A DNA stretch of 64,000 nt from Lacticaseibacillus baoqingensis (GTDB taxonomy: Bacteria > Bacillota > Bacilli > Lactobacillales > Lactobacillaceae). The stretch spans positions 1 through 64,000 of the forward strand of contig NZ_RHOI01000004.1 of the NCBI RefSeq assembly GCF_003946165.1, in the 5' to 3' direction. Shown here piece by piece: positions 23,306-36,552 of this stretch. Both the position numbers and the translations under genes were made by a program. Positions within the stretch are counted from its first letter, which is position 1; every line of letters begins with the position of its first letter. The notes beneath the pieces are model-generated. The model ran no database searches, was not told where the DNA came from, and worked only from the letters and a program-made list of their open reading frames with translations.

Positions 23306-24088
23306 ATGTCTGTATTAAGCATGAAACAACTGCTTGAAGCTGGTGTCCATTTCGGTCACCAAACTCGTCGCTGGAACCCTAAGATGAAGCCGTTCATCTA
23401 CACTGAACGCAATGGTATCTACATCATCGATCTGCAAAAGACCGTTAAGATGATCGATGATGCCTACAACTTCGTCAAGGATGAAGCAGCGCAAGGCGGC
23501 ATCTTCTTGTTCGTTGGGACTAAGAAGCAAGCCCAAGACTCGATTGCTGAAGAAGCAACTCGTGCCGGCCAATACTACGTTAACCATCGTTGGTTAGGTG
23601 GTACCTTGACCAACTGGAACACCATCCAAACTCGGATCAAGCGCCTTAAAGACATCAAGAAGATGGCCCAAGATGGCACCTTCGACAAGTTGCCTAAGAA
23701 GGAAGTTTCCTTACTCAAGAAGCAAGAAGACAAGCTGACCAAGTTCCTTGGCGGGATCGAAGACATGCCTCGCATCCCTGATGTGATCTTCATTGTTGAT
23801 CCGCGCAAGGAAAAGATCGCGGTTTCTGAAGCCCAAAAGCTGAACATCCCGATCGTTGCGATGGTGGATACCAACACCGACCCAGACGACATCGATGTCA
23901 TCATCCCGTCTAACGACGATGCGATCCGTGCCGTTCGTCTGATCACCGCGAAGATGGCTGATGCGATCATCGAAGGTAACCAAGGCGAAGACCAAGGTGA
24001 AGATGATCAACAACAAGCACCTGCTCAAGATGCGCCAGTTGATTCCATCGAAGACATCGTTGAAGCCGTTGAAGGCGACAACAAGTAA
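23306..24088 (+). CDS. rpsB: 30S ribosomal protein S2
   Basis: 260 aa. Begins [47 protein letters not shown], the universal S2 start, and contains [12 protein letters not shown] and [26 protein letters not shown]. The last ~30 residues form an acidic Gln/Glu/Asp-rich tail common in lactobacilli. It binds between head and body of the 30S subunit. First gene of rpsB-tsf; a terminator-like hairpin separates the two and probably sets their ratio. Confidence 0.98.
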   Translation: MSVLSMKQLLEAGVHFGHQTRRWNPKMKPFIYTERNGIYIIDLQKTVKMIDDAYNFVKDEAAQGGIFLFVGTKKQAQDSIAEEATRAGQYYVNHRWLGGTLTNWNTIQTRIKRLKDIKKMAQDGTFDKLPKKEVSLLKKQEDKLTKFLGGIEDMPRIPDVIFIVDPRKEKIAVSEAQKLNIPIVAMVDTNTDPDDIDVIIPSNDDAIRAVRLITAKMADAIIEGNQGEDQGEDDQQQAPAQDAPVDSIEDIVEAVEGDNK

Positions 24089-24096
24089 TTCAATTT

Positions 24097-24149
24097 AATC
24101 GCCGTCTGAAGTTCTCGCTACTGCAAGAATCTGCAGGCGGCGATTTTTT
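24097..24149 (+). terminator. Terminator/attenuator between rpsB and tsf
   Basis: AATCGCCGTCTG pairs with CAGGCGGCGATT (one G-U), an inner stem fills the loop, and T6 follows. As tsf has no clear separate promoter in the 48 bases after it, partial read-through is likely. Confidence 0.8.
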
Positions 24150-24197
24150 AAGAAACCGCAAGCAACCGCTTGCTAAAACCTTAGGAGGAATAGATTT

Positions 24198-25070
24198 ATG
24201 GCTATCACCGCTGCTCAAGTTAAGGAACTGCGTGACCGCACCCAAGTTGGGATGATGGATGCAAAGAAGGCTTTGGTTGCCGCTGACGGCGACATGGACA
24301 AAGCTATCGACGTTTTGCGTGAAAAAGGCTTGGCCAAAGCTGCTAAAAAAGCGGGCAATATCGCCGCTGAAGGCTTAGCAGAAATCGCTATCGACGGCAA
24401 TGTCGCGGCTGTTGTAGAAGTTAACTCCGAAACGGACTTTGTCGCTTCAAACGACAAGTTCCAACATTTTGTGACTGGTGTTGCAAAAGCCGTTGCGGCT
24501 AACAAGCCGGCTGACCAAGCCGCTGCATTGGCATTGGATCTTGACGGCCAAACCATCGACGAAGCCGCTAAGGCATTAACCGCTGTGATCGGCGAAAAGA
24601 TCTCCTTCCGCCGCTTTGAGATCGCAGAAAAAGCTGATGGGGATAACTTCGGTGCTTACTTGCACAATGGCGGCCAAATCGCAGCCTTAGTCACCCTTGA
24701 AGGCGGCGATGAAGAAACTGCCCGTGACATTGCGATGCACGTTGCAGCGATCAATCCGAAGTACTTGGATCGGTCCCAAGTGCCAGCGGCTGAATTACAA
24801 CACGAAACCGATATCTTCACCGAAGAAACCAAAGCAGAAGGCAAGCCTGAAAAGATCGTGCCGCGCATCGTTGAAGGCCGGGTCAACAAGTGGCTCAGCG
24901 AAATTTCATTGGTCGACCAAGAATTCGTTAAGGATTCCGATAAGACGGTGGCTGAATTTGCCAAGAGCAAAGGCGCTACGGTCAAAGGCTTCGTCCGCTT
25001 TGAAGTGGGTGAAGGAATCGAAAAGAAGGCCAACGATTTCGTTGATGAAGTCATGGGTCAAATCAAATAA
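24198..25070 (+). CDS. tsf: Elongation factor Ts
   Basis: 290 aa. The N-terminal UBA-like domain [22 protein letters not shown] and the EF-Tu-contact motif [15 protein letters not shown] are diagnostic; the central and C-terminal core runs to VDEVMGQIK. It catalyses GDP release from EF-Tu during translation. TTAGGAGG precedes ATG 24198. Downstream of rpsB as in nearly all bacteria. Confidence 0.98.
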   Translation: MAITAAQVKELRDRTQVGMMDAKKALVAADGDMDKAIDVLREKGLAKAAKKAGNIAAEGLAEIAIDGNVAAVVEVNSETDFVASNDKFQHFVTGVAKAVAANKPADQAAALALDLDGQTIDEAAKALTAVIGEKISFRRFEIAEKADGDNFGAYLHNGGQIAALVTLEGGDEETARDIAMHVAAINPKYLDRSQVPAAELQHETDIFTEETKAEGKPEKIVPRIVEGRVNKWLSEISLVDQEFVKDSDKTVAEFAKSKGATVKGFVRFEVGEGIEKKANDFVDEVMGQIK

Positions 25071-25112
25071 TGTGCTTTTAGCGGTGAAACCATTGCGGTG
25101 AACTGCTGATCG

Positions 25113-25153
25113 ATGGCTCTGTATCCCAACTGATCGTTGCGGTACAGAGCCAT
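25113..25153 (+). terminator. Hairpin, probable terminator after tsf
   Basis: Perfect 11-bp stem ATGGCTCTGTA/TACAGAGCCAT with a 19-base loop. The T-tract after it is poor (TTGTGTGTCGTCTT). Confidence 0.55.
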
Positions 25154-25225
25154 TTGTGTGTCGTCTTGGGGGTTGGCTGCTGGTGCAGTTGAATCAAACT
25201 CCCGCAAGCGCACAGATTATGGTAA

Positions 25226-25978
<753 letters not shown>

Positions 25979-25981
25979 ATC

Positions 25982-26539
25982 ATGGCAAATGCTGTAATCG
26001 ATCAAGCAAAAGCAAATATGCAAAAATCCGCAGACGCGTTGTCTCGCGAATTAGGCTCGATTCGCGCCGGCCGCGCCAATGCCGGCTTATTGAACCGAAT
26101 CGAAGTCGAATACTACGGGGTGATGACCCCATTGAATCAAATGGCTGCGATCACGACCCCAGAAGCGCGGGTCTTGTTGGTCACGCCATATGATAAATCC
26201 GCTTTAAAAGAGATCGAAGCGGCGATCAACATGTCTGATCTGGGGATCAACCCGGCTAACGACGGTTCGGCGATCCGCTTAGTGGTGCCGCAATTGACTG
26301 GCGAACGCCGCCAAGAGCTGGCCAAAGAAGTCGGCAAGTATGCTGAAGAAGCTAAGATCGCGGTGCGCAACGTGCGGCGTGAGGCGTTAGACAAGCTTAA
26401 GAAGCAAGAAAAAGCCAGTGAGATCACCGAAGATGACTTGCATCGGTATGAAAAAGACATCCAAAAAGTGACCGATGATGCAACTAAAAACATCGATAAG
26501 ATCGCTGCGGATAAAGAAAAAGAAATCACCGAAGGCTAA
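25982..26539 (+). CDS. frr: Ribosome recycling factor
   Basis: 185 aa, full length. Three-helix domain I with [21 protein letters not shown], the [22 protein letters not shown] beta domain, and [28 protein letters not shown]. It releases 70S complexes after termination with EF-G. The start is 3 bases past the pyrH stop, with GGGAGA in the end of pyrH. Confidence 0.98.
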   Translation: MANAVIDQAKANMQKSADALSRELGSIRAGRANAGLLNRIEVEYYGVMTPLNQMAAITTPEARVLLVTPYDKSALKEIEAAINMSDLGINPANDGSAIRLVVPQLTGERRQELAKEVGKYAEEAKIAVRNVRREALDKLKKQEKASEITEDDLHRYEKDIQKVTDDATKNIDKIAADKEKEITEG

Positions 26540-26559
26540 CTGTCAAGCGGCGTTTTCCA

Positions 26560-26596
26560 TAATAGGCTGGGCCCATGCGTGTGCCTAGCCTATTTT
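26560..26596 (+). terminator. Terminator of pyrH-frr
   Basis: AATAGGCTGGGC pairs with GCCTAGCCTATT (one bulge), 10-base loop, TTTT follows. Confidence 0.75.
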
Positions 26597-26762
26597 CGTG
26601 GCATCAAAGCGCTGCCGGACATGACAAGCCGTTAAACTTTACTGCGTCTTAAAGGTGAAAATCGTCGCGGCGCTTCTACCGTTGCGGGTTTTCTGCTACA
26701 ATCAATAAGAATGGGCTCAAAAGCCACAGCGCGTATGCGCACTGCAAAAGGAGGCATCAGCC

Positions 26763-27512
26763 GTGAAGGCTAACCAAAATGCGCCCCGGCTAGATCCAGC
26801 CAAGATCCCAGCACATATTGCGATCATCATGGATGGGAATGGCCGGTGGGCGAAGAAGCGCCTTTTACCGCGGATCGCGGGGCATAAACAAGGGATGGAA
26901 GTCGTCAAAACGATCGCTAAAGCTGCCAGCCATCTCGGCGTCAAAGTTTTGACGTTATACGCGTTTTCAACCGAGAACTGGAAACGGCCAAGCAGTGAGG
27001 TCAATTATTTGATGAAACTGCCGGTCGATTTCTTTAATACCTTCGTGCCAGAACTGATTGCCGAAAACGTTAAAGTTCAGGTGATGGGGGAACTCGACGC
27101 CTTGCCTGCACACACTCGCCAAGCGGCAGAAAATGCGATGGCAGATACTGCCGCTAATACCGGGATGATCTTGAATTTCGCGCTGAATTATGGCAGTCGG
27201 GATGAGATCGTGCAAGCGGTACGCCAGCTGGGGCAGGCGGTGGCAACAGGCGAATTGGCGCCTGAAGCGATCAACGAAAAGACGATCAGTGCGCAGTTGA
27301 TGACCGCTGACTTAGGGCCACTTGCGGATCCAGATCTCTTGATCCGTACCAGCGGTGAAGAACGGCTTTCGAATTTCTTATTGTGGCAGTTGGCTTACAG
27401 TGAGTTGGTGTTTTCACCAACTTTGTGGCCTGACTTCACCCCAAACACCTTGCGCGATGCGATCGCTGAGTATCAAAGCCGCGATCGGCGTTTCGGGGGT
27501 TTGACCAAATAA
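26763..27512 (+). CDS. uppS: Undecaprenyl diphosphate synthase
   Basis: 249 aa, GTG start 26763 after AAAGGAGG. The cis-prenyltransferase signature [16 protein letters not shown] holds the catalytic Asp24; [14 protein letters not shown] and [24 protein letters not shown] follow. It makes C55-PP, the lipid carrier precursor for peptidoglycan and wall polymers. First gene of uppS-cdsA-rseP-proS, with short gaps. Confidence 0.97.
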   Translation: MKANQNAPRLDPAKIPAHIAIIMDGNGRWAKKRLLPRIAGHKQGMEVVKTIAKAASHLGVKVLTLYAFSTENWKRPSSEVNYLMKLPVDFFNTFVPELIAENVKVQVMGELDALPAHTRQAAENAMADTAANTGMILNFALNYGSRDEIVQAVRQLGQAVATGELAPEAINEKTISAQLMTADLGPLADPDLLIRTSGEERLSNFLLWQLAYSELVFSPTLWPDFTPNTLRDAIAEYQSRDRRFGGLTK

Positions 27513-27531
27513 TGAAGGAGTTTTTTAACTA

Positions 27532-28323
27532 ATGAAACAACGTGTTATCACCGCCGTGGTGGCGTTAGCGATTTTTATCCCAATATTGATCGCTGGCGGG
27601 ATCTGGTTGGAAATCGCTGCCAGTGTGTTGGCAGTTATTGCGATGTCGGAAGTTTTTATCATGCGCAAGCGGATCATCATGTCCAGCGACTTTTTGTTTG
27701 CGGCGATCGGGACCTTGTTGGTGGTTTTTCCTGACAGCTACTTTAAGTGGCTCCCGGCGCATATCAACCGCTTGGATCTGATCTATATCGCCGTGGCGTG
27801 CTTGTTGTTGGTGACGGTGGCCACTAAAAATCGGACCACGTTTGATGATGTGGCGGTTTCGACATTGAGCTTGTTTTACATCGGCACTGGTTTCCACAAT
27901 CTGATCACGATCCGCAATGGGGCAGGGTTAGATACGTTGCTGTTTGCGATGGTGATCGTTTGGCTGACAGATTCTGGTGCTTATATGGTGGGACGCAAGC
28001 TCGGCAAACATAAGCTTTGGCCGGCGATCAGCCCGAATAAGACTTGGGAAGGCAGCATTGGCGGCAATGTCGTCGCGTTGGTGTTTGCGGCGATCTACCT
28101 GCGCTTCTTCCCGCAATTGTATGCCTTTTGGCCAATGATGGCGCTGGCTTTGTTCTTGTCAGTCGTCGGTCAGCTGGGCGATCTGGTGGAATCAGCATTG
28201 AAACGCTATTATGGGGTCAAAGATTCCGGCAAGATCTTGCCAGGACACGGCGGGATCTTAGACCGCTTTGACAGTTTGCTGTTAGTCTTGCCGATGCTGC
28301 ATCTGTTTGGCATTGTCGCGTAA
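27532..28323 (+). CDS. cdsA: Phosphatidate cytidylyltransferase
   Basis: 263 aa, about eight hydrophobic helices. The CDP-diglyceride synthase signature SVVGQLGDLVESALKRYYGVKDSGKILPGHGGILDRFDSLL is complete near the C-terminus. It makes CDP-diacylglycerol for phospholipids in the membrane. 19 bases after uppS, 12 before rseP. Confidence 0.97.
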   Translation: MKQRVITAVVALAIFIPILIAGGIWLEIAASVLAVIAMSEVFIMRKRIIMSSDFLFAAIGTLLVVFPDSYFKWLPAHINRLDLIYIAVACLLLVTVATKNRTTFDDVAVSTLSLFYIGTGFHNLITIRNGAGLDTLLFAMVIVWLTDSGAYMVGRKLGKHKLWPAISPNKTWEGSIGGNVVALVFAAIYLRFFPQLYAFWPMMALALFLSVVGQLGDLVESALKRYYGVKDSGKILPGHGGILDRFDSLLLVLPMLHLFGIVA

Positions 28324-28335
28324 AGGAGTGAAGCA

Positions 28336-29577
28336 ATGAGAACGATTATCGCGTTTATCATCGTTTTCGTGATCTTGGTGCTGGTGCATGAATTTGGGCA
28401 TTTTTTCTTTGCCAAGCGCAGCGGGATCTTAGTGCGCGAGTTTTCCATCGGCATGGGGCCCAAGCTTTTTGCTACCCGGCGCAATAACACCACCTATACG
28501 TTGCGCTTGCTGCCTTTAGGCGGTTATGTGCGGATGGCAGGTTGGCAAGATGAAGACGATGAGATCAAACCAGGGACCATGCTGACCTTAACGCTCAATG
28601 AAGCCGGTGTGGTGACGCGGATCAACACGTCGAATAAAGTGACCTTACAAGGCGGCGTGCCTGTGCAAGTGGATCATTTGGATCTGGTGAATGATTTGTC
28701 GATCACCGGGTATGAAAATGGTGATGACTCGGCGTTAAAGACTTTTGTTGTGGATCATGACGCCACGATCATTGAAGCAGACGGTACCGAAGTGGTGATC
28801 GCACCTAGTGATGTGCAGTTTCAAAATGCCAGTGTTTGGCGGCGGTTGTTAGTCAACTTCGCTGGGCCAATGAATAACTTTATCTTGGCGATCTTAGCGT
28901 TTATCGTGGTCGGCTTCATGTCTGGTGCCCCGCAGATGAACACCAATCAAATCGGGCTGGTCCAGGCCAACTCGCCGGCAGCCAAAGCCGGCTTGCAACC
29001 AAACGCTTACATTCAATCGGTCAATGGCACCAAGATCACCGATTTCACCAGCTTGCAAGCTGCGATCCAAAAGCACCCAAAGGCGCCTTTGGCCGTGGTG
29101 GCTAAGCAATCCGGCCGCGTACAAACGATCACGATCAAGCCGAACAAAGCCGGGGTGATCGGCGTGGGGGTGCACACCGAAAAAAGCGTCGGCCCCGTGG
29201 TCAGCTATGGCTTCACCCAAACTTGGGATCTGACCACGCGCGTGTTGACGGTATTGAAGTCGATGGTCACCGGTCATTTTTCATTGAACAAACTAGCCGG
29301 GCCAGTCGGGATCTATAAGATGACAGAATCCTCGGCGCAAGGCGGTTTGGTTTCGTTGATCGTCTTTTTAGGGTATTTGAGCTTGAATCTGGGGATCATG
29401 AACTTGATCCCGATCCCGGTTTTAGACGGCGGCAAGATCTTACTGAACTTGTTAGAAATCGTGCGGCGAAAACCGCTATCGCAGGAAAAAGAAGGCATTG
29501 TCACGCTGATCGGTGCCGGGTTGATGGTCTTATTGCTGATTGCAGTGACCATCAATGATATCATGCGGGCGTTTTAG
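28336..29577 (+). CDS. rseP: Membrane-embedded site-2 protease RseP (RasP)
   Basis: 413 aa. Zinc motif HEFGH at residues 18-22 in the first membrane helix, a PDZ domain in the middle (SPAAKAGLQPNAYIQSVNGTKITDF), and the third ligand motif NLIPIPVLDGG near residue 358. It cleaves membrane-anchored anti-sigma factors and signal-peptide remnants. The stretch at about residues 80-130 is the inter-TM periplasmic-side region seen in Firmicute RasP. AAAGGAG precedes the ATG. Confidence 0.95.
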   Translation: MRTIIAFIIVFVILVLVHEFGHFFFAKRSGILVREFSIGMGPKLFATRRNNTTYTLRLLPLGGYVRMAGWQDEDDEIKPGTMLTLTLNEAGVVTRINTSNKVTLQGGVPVQVDHLDLVNDLSITGYENGDDSALKTFVVDHDATIIEADGTEVVIAPSDVQFQNASVWRRLLVNFAGPMNNFILAILAFIVVGFMSGAPQMNTNQIGLVQANSPAAKAGLQPNAYIQSVNGTKITDFTSLQAAIQKHPKAPLAVVAKQSGRVQTITIKPNKAGVIGVGVHTEKSVGPVVSYGFTQTWDLTTRVLTVLKSMVTGHFSLNKLAGPVGIYKMTESSAQGGLVSLIVFLGYLSLNLGIMNLIPIPVLDGGKILLNLLEIVRRKPLSQEKEGIVTLIGAGLMVLLLIAVTINDIMRAF

Positions 29578-29649
29578 CTGAGCGGCACTGTATTGGCAAC
29601 AACGGCGCAAGCGTTGGGCTTGGGCTGATCTCACTTTGGAGGCTTTTAA

Positions 29650-31362
<1,713 letters not shown>

Positions 31363-31395
31363 CGCAACTGTACCCATTAAATTTTACCGGTTTTT

Positions 31396-31440
31396 AACGC
31401 AGGCTTTGACCGCGGATCCAACGCAGTCAGGGCCTGCGTT
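31396..31440 (+). terminator. Probable terminator after proS
   Basis: Perfect 9-bp stem AACGCAGGC/GCCTGCGTT with a long 27-base loop; the T-tract is short (TTTGCTTATG). Confidence 0.5.
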
Positions 31441-31468
31441 TGCTTATGCCATCAAGGTTTTAGCGGTG

Positions 31469-31497
31469 TTGTCGCCAACGCCAAAAACAGGTAAGCT
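31469..31497 (+). promoter_or_regulatory. Promoter of polC
   Basis: TTGTCG (31469-31474), 17 bases, TAAGCT (31492-31497). Confidence 0.45.
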
Positions 31498-31548
31498 AAG
31501 AGATGACTAAACGCACCGATCTGGGTGCCAAACGAAAGGGGCAGTCCG

Positions 31549-34500
31549 TTGGCCTTATCGAAACACGAAATGTTCATGAAATTGCTGGAACAACTCCAGC
31601 TGCCAGATGAGCTCAAAAACTATCCCGGCTTTGCGCAAACCACTGTTGAAACGGTGTTGGTCCACGCGCAATCACGCCGCTACGAATTCACGCTTGGGGT
31701 GCCGGCGATTTTACCGGTGGCTGTGTTTACCCCATTTGAGCAGCACTTGCAAGCGGCGTTTAAAGACATCGCCCAAGTCAGCTTGACGATCCATGCCGCA
31801 AAACCCGCGGTCTCTCAGGCCCTTTTGGCCGGATATTGGCCTTATGTCATCACCCACGCCGGCATCCAATCGAGCTTGGTGTATGAGCTATGTACCAAGC
31901 AAGAACCCCAATTAGAAGACGGGCGTGTCACCTTGATGGCCGAAAACGAACCAGTGCGGCAATTTTTGATCAATCAAGGTTTGGGCAAGCTCGAAGCCGT
32001 TTATCATCAAGTGGGTTTCAGCAGTTTACACCTCAATGCCGTCGTCGATGCCAAACAAGCGGATGCCCAAATCGAAGCATTCAAGGCGCAAAAAGCACAA
32101 GAAACCGCTGCAATGGCTAAACGTGCCGCCGCTGTCGTGCAAAAACGCCAAGCGGCTCAAGCGGCTGACCCCAATGCCGGTAGCGGCCCGATCCAACTGG
32201 GGCGCGGCATCAAAAGCAATGATGAACCGCAACAAATGGTCACCATCACCCAAGAAGAGCGTTCGGTCACCATCGAAGGTTATGTGTTTGATGTCGAAGT
32301 GCGGTCACTGCGCTCTAACCGCAAGCTGTTGATGTTGAAAGTGACGGATTATACGTCGAGTTTTTTGGTGAAGAAATTCTCCAATAACAGCGAAGATGAA
32401 GCGACCTTCGAGCGGATCAAGACGGGGATGTGGCTGCGGGTCCGCGGCAGCGTGCAAGAGGATAATTTCTCGCGGGAATTGACGGTGATGGCGATGGATG
32501 TGCAAGAAATCAAGCACCCGCAACCGCAAGATAACGTGGAAGGGCCCAAGCGTATCGAATTGCACTTGCACACGAATATGTCCACGATGGATGGCATGAC
32601 CAGTATCACCGATTATGTCAACCGTGCGGTCAGCTGGGGCCATGACGCAATCGCTGTGACTGATCATGCCGGGTTGCAGGCGTTTCCAGAAGCCCATTCG
32701 GCTGCGGCCAAGAAGCTGAAAATGCTTTATGGCGTCGAAGTCAACTTAGTCGATGATGGCACGCCTGTAGCTTACAACGCTGATTCTGATCGCGAGTTGG
32801 CCAGTGCCGAATATGTCGTGTTTGATATTGAAACCACCGGGTTATCAGCGGTATACGATAAAATCATTGAAATCGCGGCGGTGAAGATGCAAGACGGGCA
32901 AGTGATTGGCGAATTTGAAGAGCTGATCGACCCTGGGTTCCCACTTTCCGAATTCACCATCAATTTGACGCACATCACCGACGATATGGTGCGCGGCAGC
33001 AAAACCGAAGCGCAAGTATTAGAAGCGTTTCGCGCGTTTTGTGGCGATGCGATCATGGTCGGCCATAACGTCACCTTTGACGTGGGCTTCATCAACGCGG
33101 GTTATCAACGCCTCAGCCAGCCGCTGATCGCCAATCCGGTGATCGATACCCTTGAGTTATCGCGGATGCTGCATCCTGAGCGGAAAAACCACAAGCTCGA
33201 CACCTTGACCAAGGCATATAAGATCGCCTTGGAAAACCATCACCGGGCCAATGCCGATTCTGAAGCGACGGGTTATTTGCTCTATGCCTTAGAAAAAGAA
33301 GCGGCGAAACAATATGCCATCACCACTTTAGACCACCTGAATGATCGCGTCGGCACCGGTGATGCTTGGAAGCAAAGCCGGCCCACGCATGCGGTGATCT
33401 TAGCCAAAACGCAAGCAGGCTTGAAGAATTTGTTTAAGCTGGTGTCCATGTCAAATGTCGAGACGTTTTATCGGGTGCCGCGCGTTCCGCGCAGCCGGCT
33501 GCAGAAATTGCGCGAGGGGCTGATCGTCGGATCGGCTTGCAGCAATGGGGATGTTTTCACTGCCATGATGCAAAAAGGCTACGCTGAAGCCGCAGAAAAG
33601 GCCAAGTTTTATGATTACTTGGAAGTCCAACCATTAGCCAACTACTTGCCGCTAAAAGAAGCAGAATTGATCAAAGGCGACGCACATCTAAAAGACATCA
33701 TCCAAAACATCATCAAGATCGGTCAAGCACAAGACAAACCGGTCGTTGCCACTGGTGATGCGCATTACCTTGATCCAAACGATGCCATTTATCGCAAGAT
33801 CTTGATCCACTCGCAAGGCGGTGCGAACCCGCTGAATCGGCATAGCTTGCCTGATGTGCATTTTCGCTCCACGCAAGAAATGCTGGACGATTTTTCATGG
33901 TTGCCAAAAGAGCTGGCCCGCCAGCTGGTGATCGATAATACACATGTGGTCGCGGATTGGATCGATGATGATATTTCGCCGGTAAAAACACAGTTATATA
34001 CCCCAGAGATCCCTGGTGTTAACGAGCACTTCGAAGCCGACGTCATGAAAACTGCCCATGAACATTACGGCGATCCATTACCAGAAATCGTTCAAAAACG
34101 CTTGGATAAAGAGCTAAAGTCGATCATTGGCAACGGGTTTGCGGTGATTTATAACATTGCCCAACAGCTGGTGCTGAAATCTAACAAAGACGGGTACTTA
34201 GTTGGGTCGCGGGGGTCTGTTGGCTCCAGTTTGGCTGCGACCATGTCTGGGATCACCGAGATCAATCCCTTACCGCCGCATTATCGTTGTCCGCAATGTC
34301 AGTATTCCGAATTTTATACTAAAGGGGAATATGGGTCCGGGTTTGATCTGCCTGACAAAAACTGCCCGCAATGTGGGACTGAATTGATCAAAGATGGCCA
34401 AGATATTCCGTTTGAAACCTTCTTAGGGTTCCATGGGGATAAAGTGCCTGATATCGATTTGAACTTCTCTGGGGACTATCAGCCAGTCGCGCATAATTAC

Positions 34501-35886
34501 ATCAAAGTCTTATTTGGTGAAGATCATGCGTTTCGGGCAGGGACGATCGGCACCGTGGCCGATAAAACGGCGTATGGTTATGTCAAGGCCTATGAACGCG
34601 ACACTGGGCAGATGATTCGCGGTGCGGAAATCGATCGTTTGGCCAAAGGCGCTACTGGCGTCAAGCGCACCACCGGCCAGCACCCGGCTGGGATCTTGAT
34701 CGTGCCGGAAGATATGGATATCTATGATTTTTCACCGATCCAATATCCTGCCGATGATCAAAACGCCGCTTGGAAAACCACTCACTTTGATTTTCATTCG
34801 ATCCATGACAACATTTTGAAGATGGATGTTTTAGGTCATGATGATCCTACCATGATCCGGATGCTGCAAGATCTTTCCGGCGTCGAGCCGAAGTCTATTC
34901 CGATGGATGATCCTGGGGTGATGTCGCTGTTTTCCAGCACCGAAGCCTTAGGGGTGACCCCGGAACAGATCAATTCCAAAACCGGGACGCTTGGCGTGCC
35001 GGAATTTGGGACCCGCTTTGTGCGCGGGATGTTAGAAGAAACCCATCCCCAGAAGTTTTCTGAGCTGCTGCAGATCTCTGGCTTATCGCATGGGACGGAT
35101 GTGTGGTTAGGCAATGCCGAAGAGCTGATCAAAAACAAAGTCGTTACCATCAAAGAAGTCATCGGTTGTCGGGATAACATCATGATGGATCTGATCCACT
35201 GGGGGATGGATGATTCCATGGCGTTTAATATCATGGAATTTGTCCGCAAAGGCCGCGGGATCAAAGATGAATGGCAAGAAGCCATGCGTGCCAATGAAAA
35301 CGTACCGGATTGGTATATTGATTCTTGTTTGAAGATCAAATACATGTTCCCCAAAGCCCATGCGGCAGCATATGACTTGATGGGTTTGCGGATCGCATGG
35401 TTCAAGGTCTATTATCCGCTGGTGTATTATGCGGCATACTTTTCTGTGCGCGCCGAAGACTTTGATCTGGCCGCCATGAGTCATGGCAAAGACGCCGTGA
35501 AAGCAGCGATGAAAGAAATCACTGATAAAGGCATGGATGCTTCGGCTAAGGAAAAGAATTTGTTGACCGTCTTAGAGCTGGCCAACGAATGCTTAGAACG
35601 CGGTTTTAAGATCAAGATGGTGGATATCGAAAAATCCGCTGCCCATGATTTCTTGATCATGGATGATCACACCTTGCTGGCACCGTTTCGTGCGGTGCCA
35701 GGATTAGGGGATAACGTCGCCAAGCAGATCATTTCTGCCCGCGAAGAAAAGCCGTTCCTATCTAAAGAAGATCTGGCGACTCGCGGGAAAGTCTCCAAAA
35801 CATTGATCGACTATATGAGTGATAATCACGTGCTGGATGCATTACCCGATGAAAACCAGTTGTCGTTGTTTGAAGGTCTGTTTTAA
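31549..35886 (+). CDS. polC: DNA polymerase III alpha subunit, Gram-positive type PolC
   Basis: 1445 aa from TTG 31549 ([16 protein letters not shown]), which lies 7 bases after AAAGGGG; length fits PolC. Domains: N-terminal and OB fold (~250-330), PHP ([13 protein letters not shown] near 339), inserted DnaQ-type 3'-5' exonuclease (VVFDIETTG near 425), zinc module (CPQC...CPQCG near 913-945), and the polymerase active site [12 protein letters not shown] near 966. It is the replicative polymerase of Firmicutes. Transcribed alone from its own promoter, between proS and rimP as in relatives. Confidence 0.97.
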   Translation: MALSKHEMFMKLLEQLQLPDELKNYPGFAQTTVETVLVHAQSRRYEFTLGVPAILPVAVFTPFEQHLQAAFKDIAQVSLTIHAAKPAVSQALLAGYWPYVITHAGIQSSLVYELCTKQEPQLEDGRVTLMAENEPVRQFLINQGLGKLEAVYHQVGFSSLHLNAVVDAKQADAQIEAFKAQKAQETAAMAKRAAAVVQKRQAAQAADPNAGSGPIQLGRGIKSNDEPQQMVTITQEERSVTIEGYVFDVEVRSLRSNRKLLMLKVTDYTSSFLVKKFSNNSEDEATFERIKTGMWLRVRGSVQEDNFSRELTVMAMDVQEIKHPQPQDNVEGPKRIELHLHTNMSTMDGMTSITDYVNRAVSWGHDAIAVTDHAGLQAFPEAHSAAAKKLKMLYGVEVNLVDDGTPVAYNADSDRELASAEYVVFDIETTGLSAVYDKIIEIAAVKMQDGQVIGEFEELIDPGFPLSEFTINLTHITDDMVRGSKTEAQVLEAFRAFCGDAIMVGHNVTFDVGFINAGYQRLSQPLIANPVIDTLELSRMLHPERKNHKLDTLTKAYKIALENHHRANADSEATGYLLYALEKEAAKQYAITTLDHLNDRVGTGDAWKQSRPTHAVILAKTQAGLKNLFKLVSMSNVETFYRVPRVPRSRLQKLREGLIVGSACSNGDVFTAMMQKGYAEAAEKAKFYDYLEVQPLANYLPLKEAELIKGDAHLKDIIQNIIKIGQAQDKPVVATGDAHYLDPNDAIYRKILIHSQGGANPLNRHSLPDVHFRSTQEMLDDFSWLPKELARQLVIDNTHVVADWIDDDISPVKTQLYTPEIPGVNEHFEADVMKTAHEHYGDPLPEIVQKRLDKELKSIIGNGFAVIYNIAQQLVLKSNKDGYLVGSRGSVGSSLAATMSGITEINPLPPHYRCPQCQYSEFYTKGEYGSGFDLPDKNCPQCGTELIKDGQDIPFETFLGFHGDKVPDIDLNFSGDYQPVAHNYIKVLFGEDHAFRAGTIGTVADKTAYGYVKAYERDTGQMIRGAEIDRLAKGATGVKRTTGQHPAGILIVPEDMDIYDFSPIQYPADDQNAAWKTTHFDFHSIHDNILKMDVLGHDDPTMIRMLQDLSGVEPKSIPMDDPGVMSLFSSTEALGVTPEQINSKTGTLGVPEFGTRFVRGMLEETHPQKFSELLQISGLSHGTDVWLGNAEELIKNKVVTIKEVIGCRDNIMMDLIHWGMDDSMAFNIMEFVRKGRGIKDEWQEAMRANENVPDWYIDSCLKIKYMFPKAHAAAYDLMGLRIAWFKVYYPLVYYAAYFSVRAEDFDLAAMSHGKDAVKAAMKEITDKGMDASAKEKNLLTVLELANECLERGFKIKMVDIEKSAAHDFLIMDDHTLLAPFRAVPGLGDNVAKQIISAREEKPFLSKEDLATRGKVSKTLIDYMSDNHVLDALPDENQLSLFEGLF

Positions 35887-35924
35887 GCGAATGTTGCTGT
35901 CAAGGGTCAGACCCGTACACACAG

Positions 35925-35953
35925 TTGCAATCTGGTGTCATATGTGGTAAGTT
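35925..35953 (+). promoter_or_regulatory. Possible promoter of the rimP-nusA operon
   Basis: TTGCAA (35925-35930), 17 bases, TAAGTT (35948-35953). A second AT-rich -10 candidate (TAGTAT) lies ~6 bases on. Confidence 0.4.
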
Positions 35954-35980
35954 ATTTGTAGTATTTAAGACTTTGGAGGG

Positions 35981-36010
35981 GAGTGAGCAGCGATGCTCAC
36001 TCTTTTTATT
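35981..36010 (+). ncRNA. rimP-leader-type terminator hairpin
   Basis: GAGTGAGCA/TGCTCACTC, a perfect 9-bp stem with a GCGA tetraloop, followed by TTTTTATT. It lies inside the 5' leader of rimP-nusA, 44 bases before the rimP start. A conserved structured leader ('rimP leader') with such an intrinsic terminator is known upstream of this operon in Lactobacillales, so autogenous control, perhaps by NusA, is plausible. Confidence 0.6.
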
Positions 36011-36053
36011 GGAATTACCAAAGCAGTCCAAATTTGATTAAAGGGGGGGAAGC

Positions 36054-36527
36054 ATGAGTACAGTTGTCGATACCGTGTCAACGATCGTCAATCCGATCTT
36101 AGACGCGCATGGCTTCTATCTCAGCGATGTCGAATTCGTCAAGGAAGGCGGCAGTTGGTACTTGCGGGTTTATATCGATAAACCCGGTGGTATCTCGTTA
36201 GACGAGTGTGTGCTGGTCAGCGAAGCGTTGTCTGAAAAACTTGATGGGATGGATCCTGATCCGATCCCGCAAGCATATTTCCTTGAAGTCTCGAGCCCTG
36301 GTGCCGAGCGGCCGTTGAAAAACGAAGCTGATTATCGCAATGCGGTGGGTGAATATATCCACATCTCGCTATTCCAGAAGGTCAACGGCAAGAAGGTGTT
36401 TGAAGGCACCCTGAAGGACTTGACGGCAGATACCTTGACTTTGACACTCAAGGATAAAGCCCGCAAGTATGACGCGACGTTTTCACGCACAGCGATCGCC
36501 AAGGCGCGCTTAGCCATCGAGTTTTAA
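36054..36527 (+). CDS. rimP: Ribosome maturation factor RimP
   Basis: 157 aa. Family motifs: [49 protein letters not shown], and [15 protein letters not shown]. It assists 30S assembly. GGGGGG precedes ATG. First gene of rimP-nusA-rnpM-ylxQ-infB-rbfA, a translation/transcription operon with the universal Firmicute order. Confidence 0.97.
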   Translation: MSTVVDTVSTIVNPILDAHGFYLSDVEFVKEGGSWYLRVYIDKPGGISLDECVLVSEALSEKLDGMDPDPIPQAYFLEVSSPGAERPLKNEADYRNAVGEYIHISLFQKVNGKKVFEGTLKDLTADTLTLTLKDKARKYDATFSRTAIAKARLAIEF

Positions 36528-36552
36528 ACTTTTTTGTTAGAGGGAGATCAAC

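Noticed and set aside
23306-25070. Long minus-strand frames opposite rpsB and tsf
   Set aside because: These are shadows of highly expressed genes with strong codon bias.
26540-26762. A gene between frr and uppS
   Set aside because: Only the frr terminator and the uppS 5' region are present; a TACAAT at about 26696 could be the uppS -10, but it has no convincing -35.
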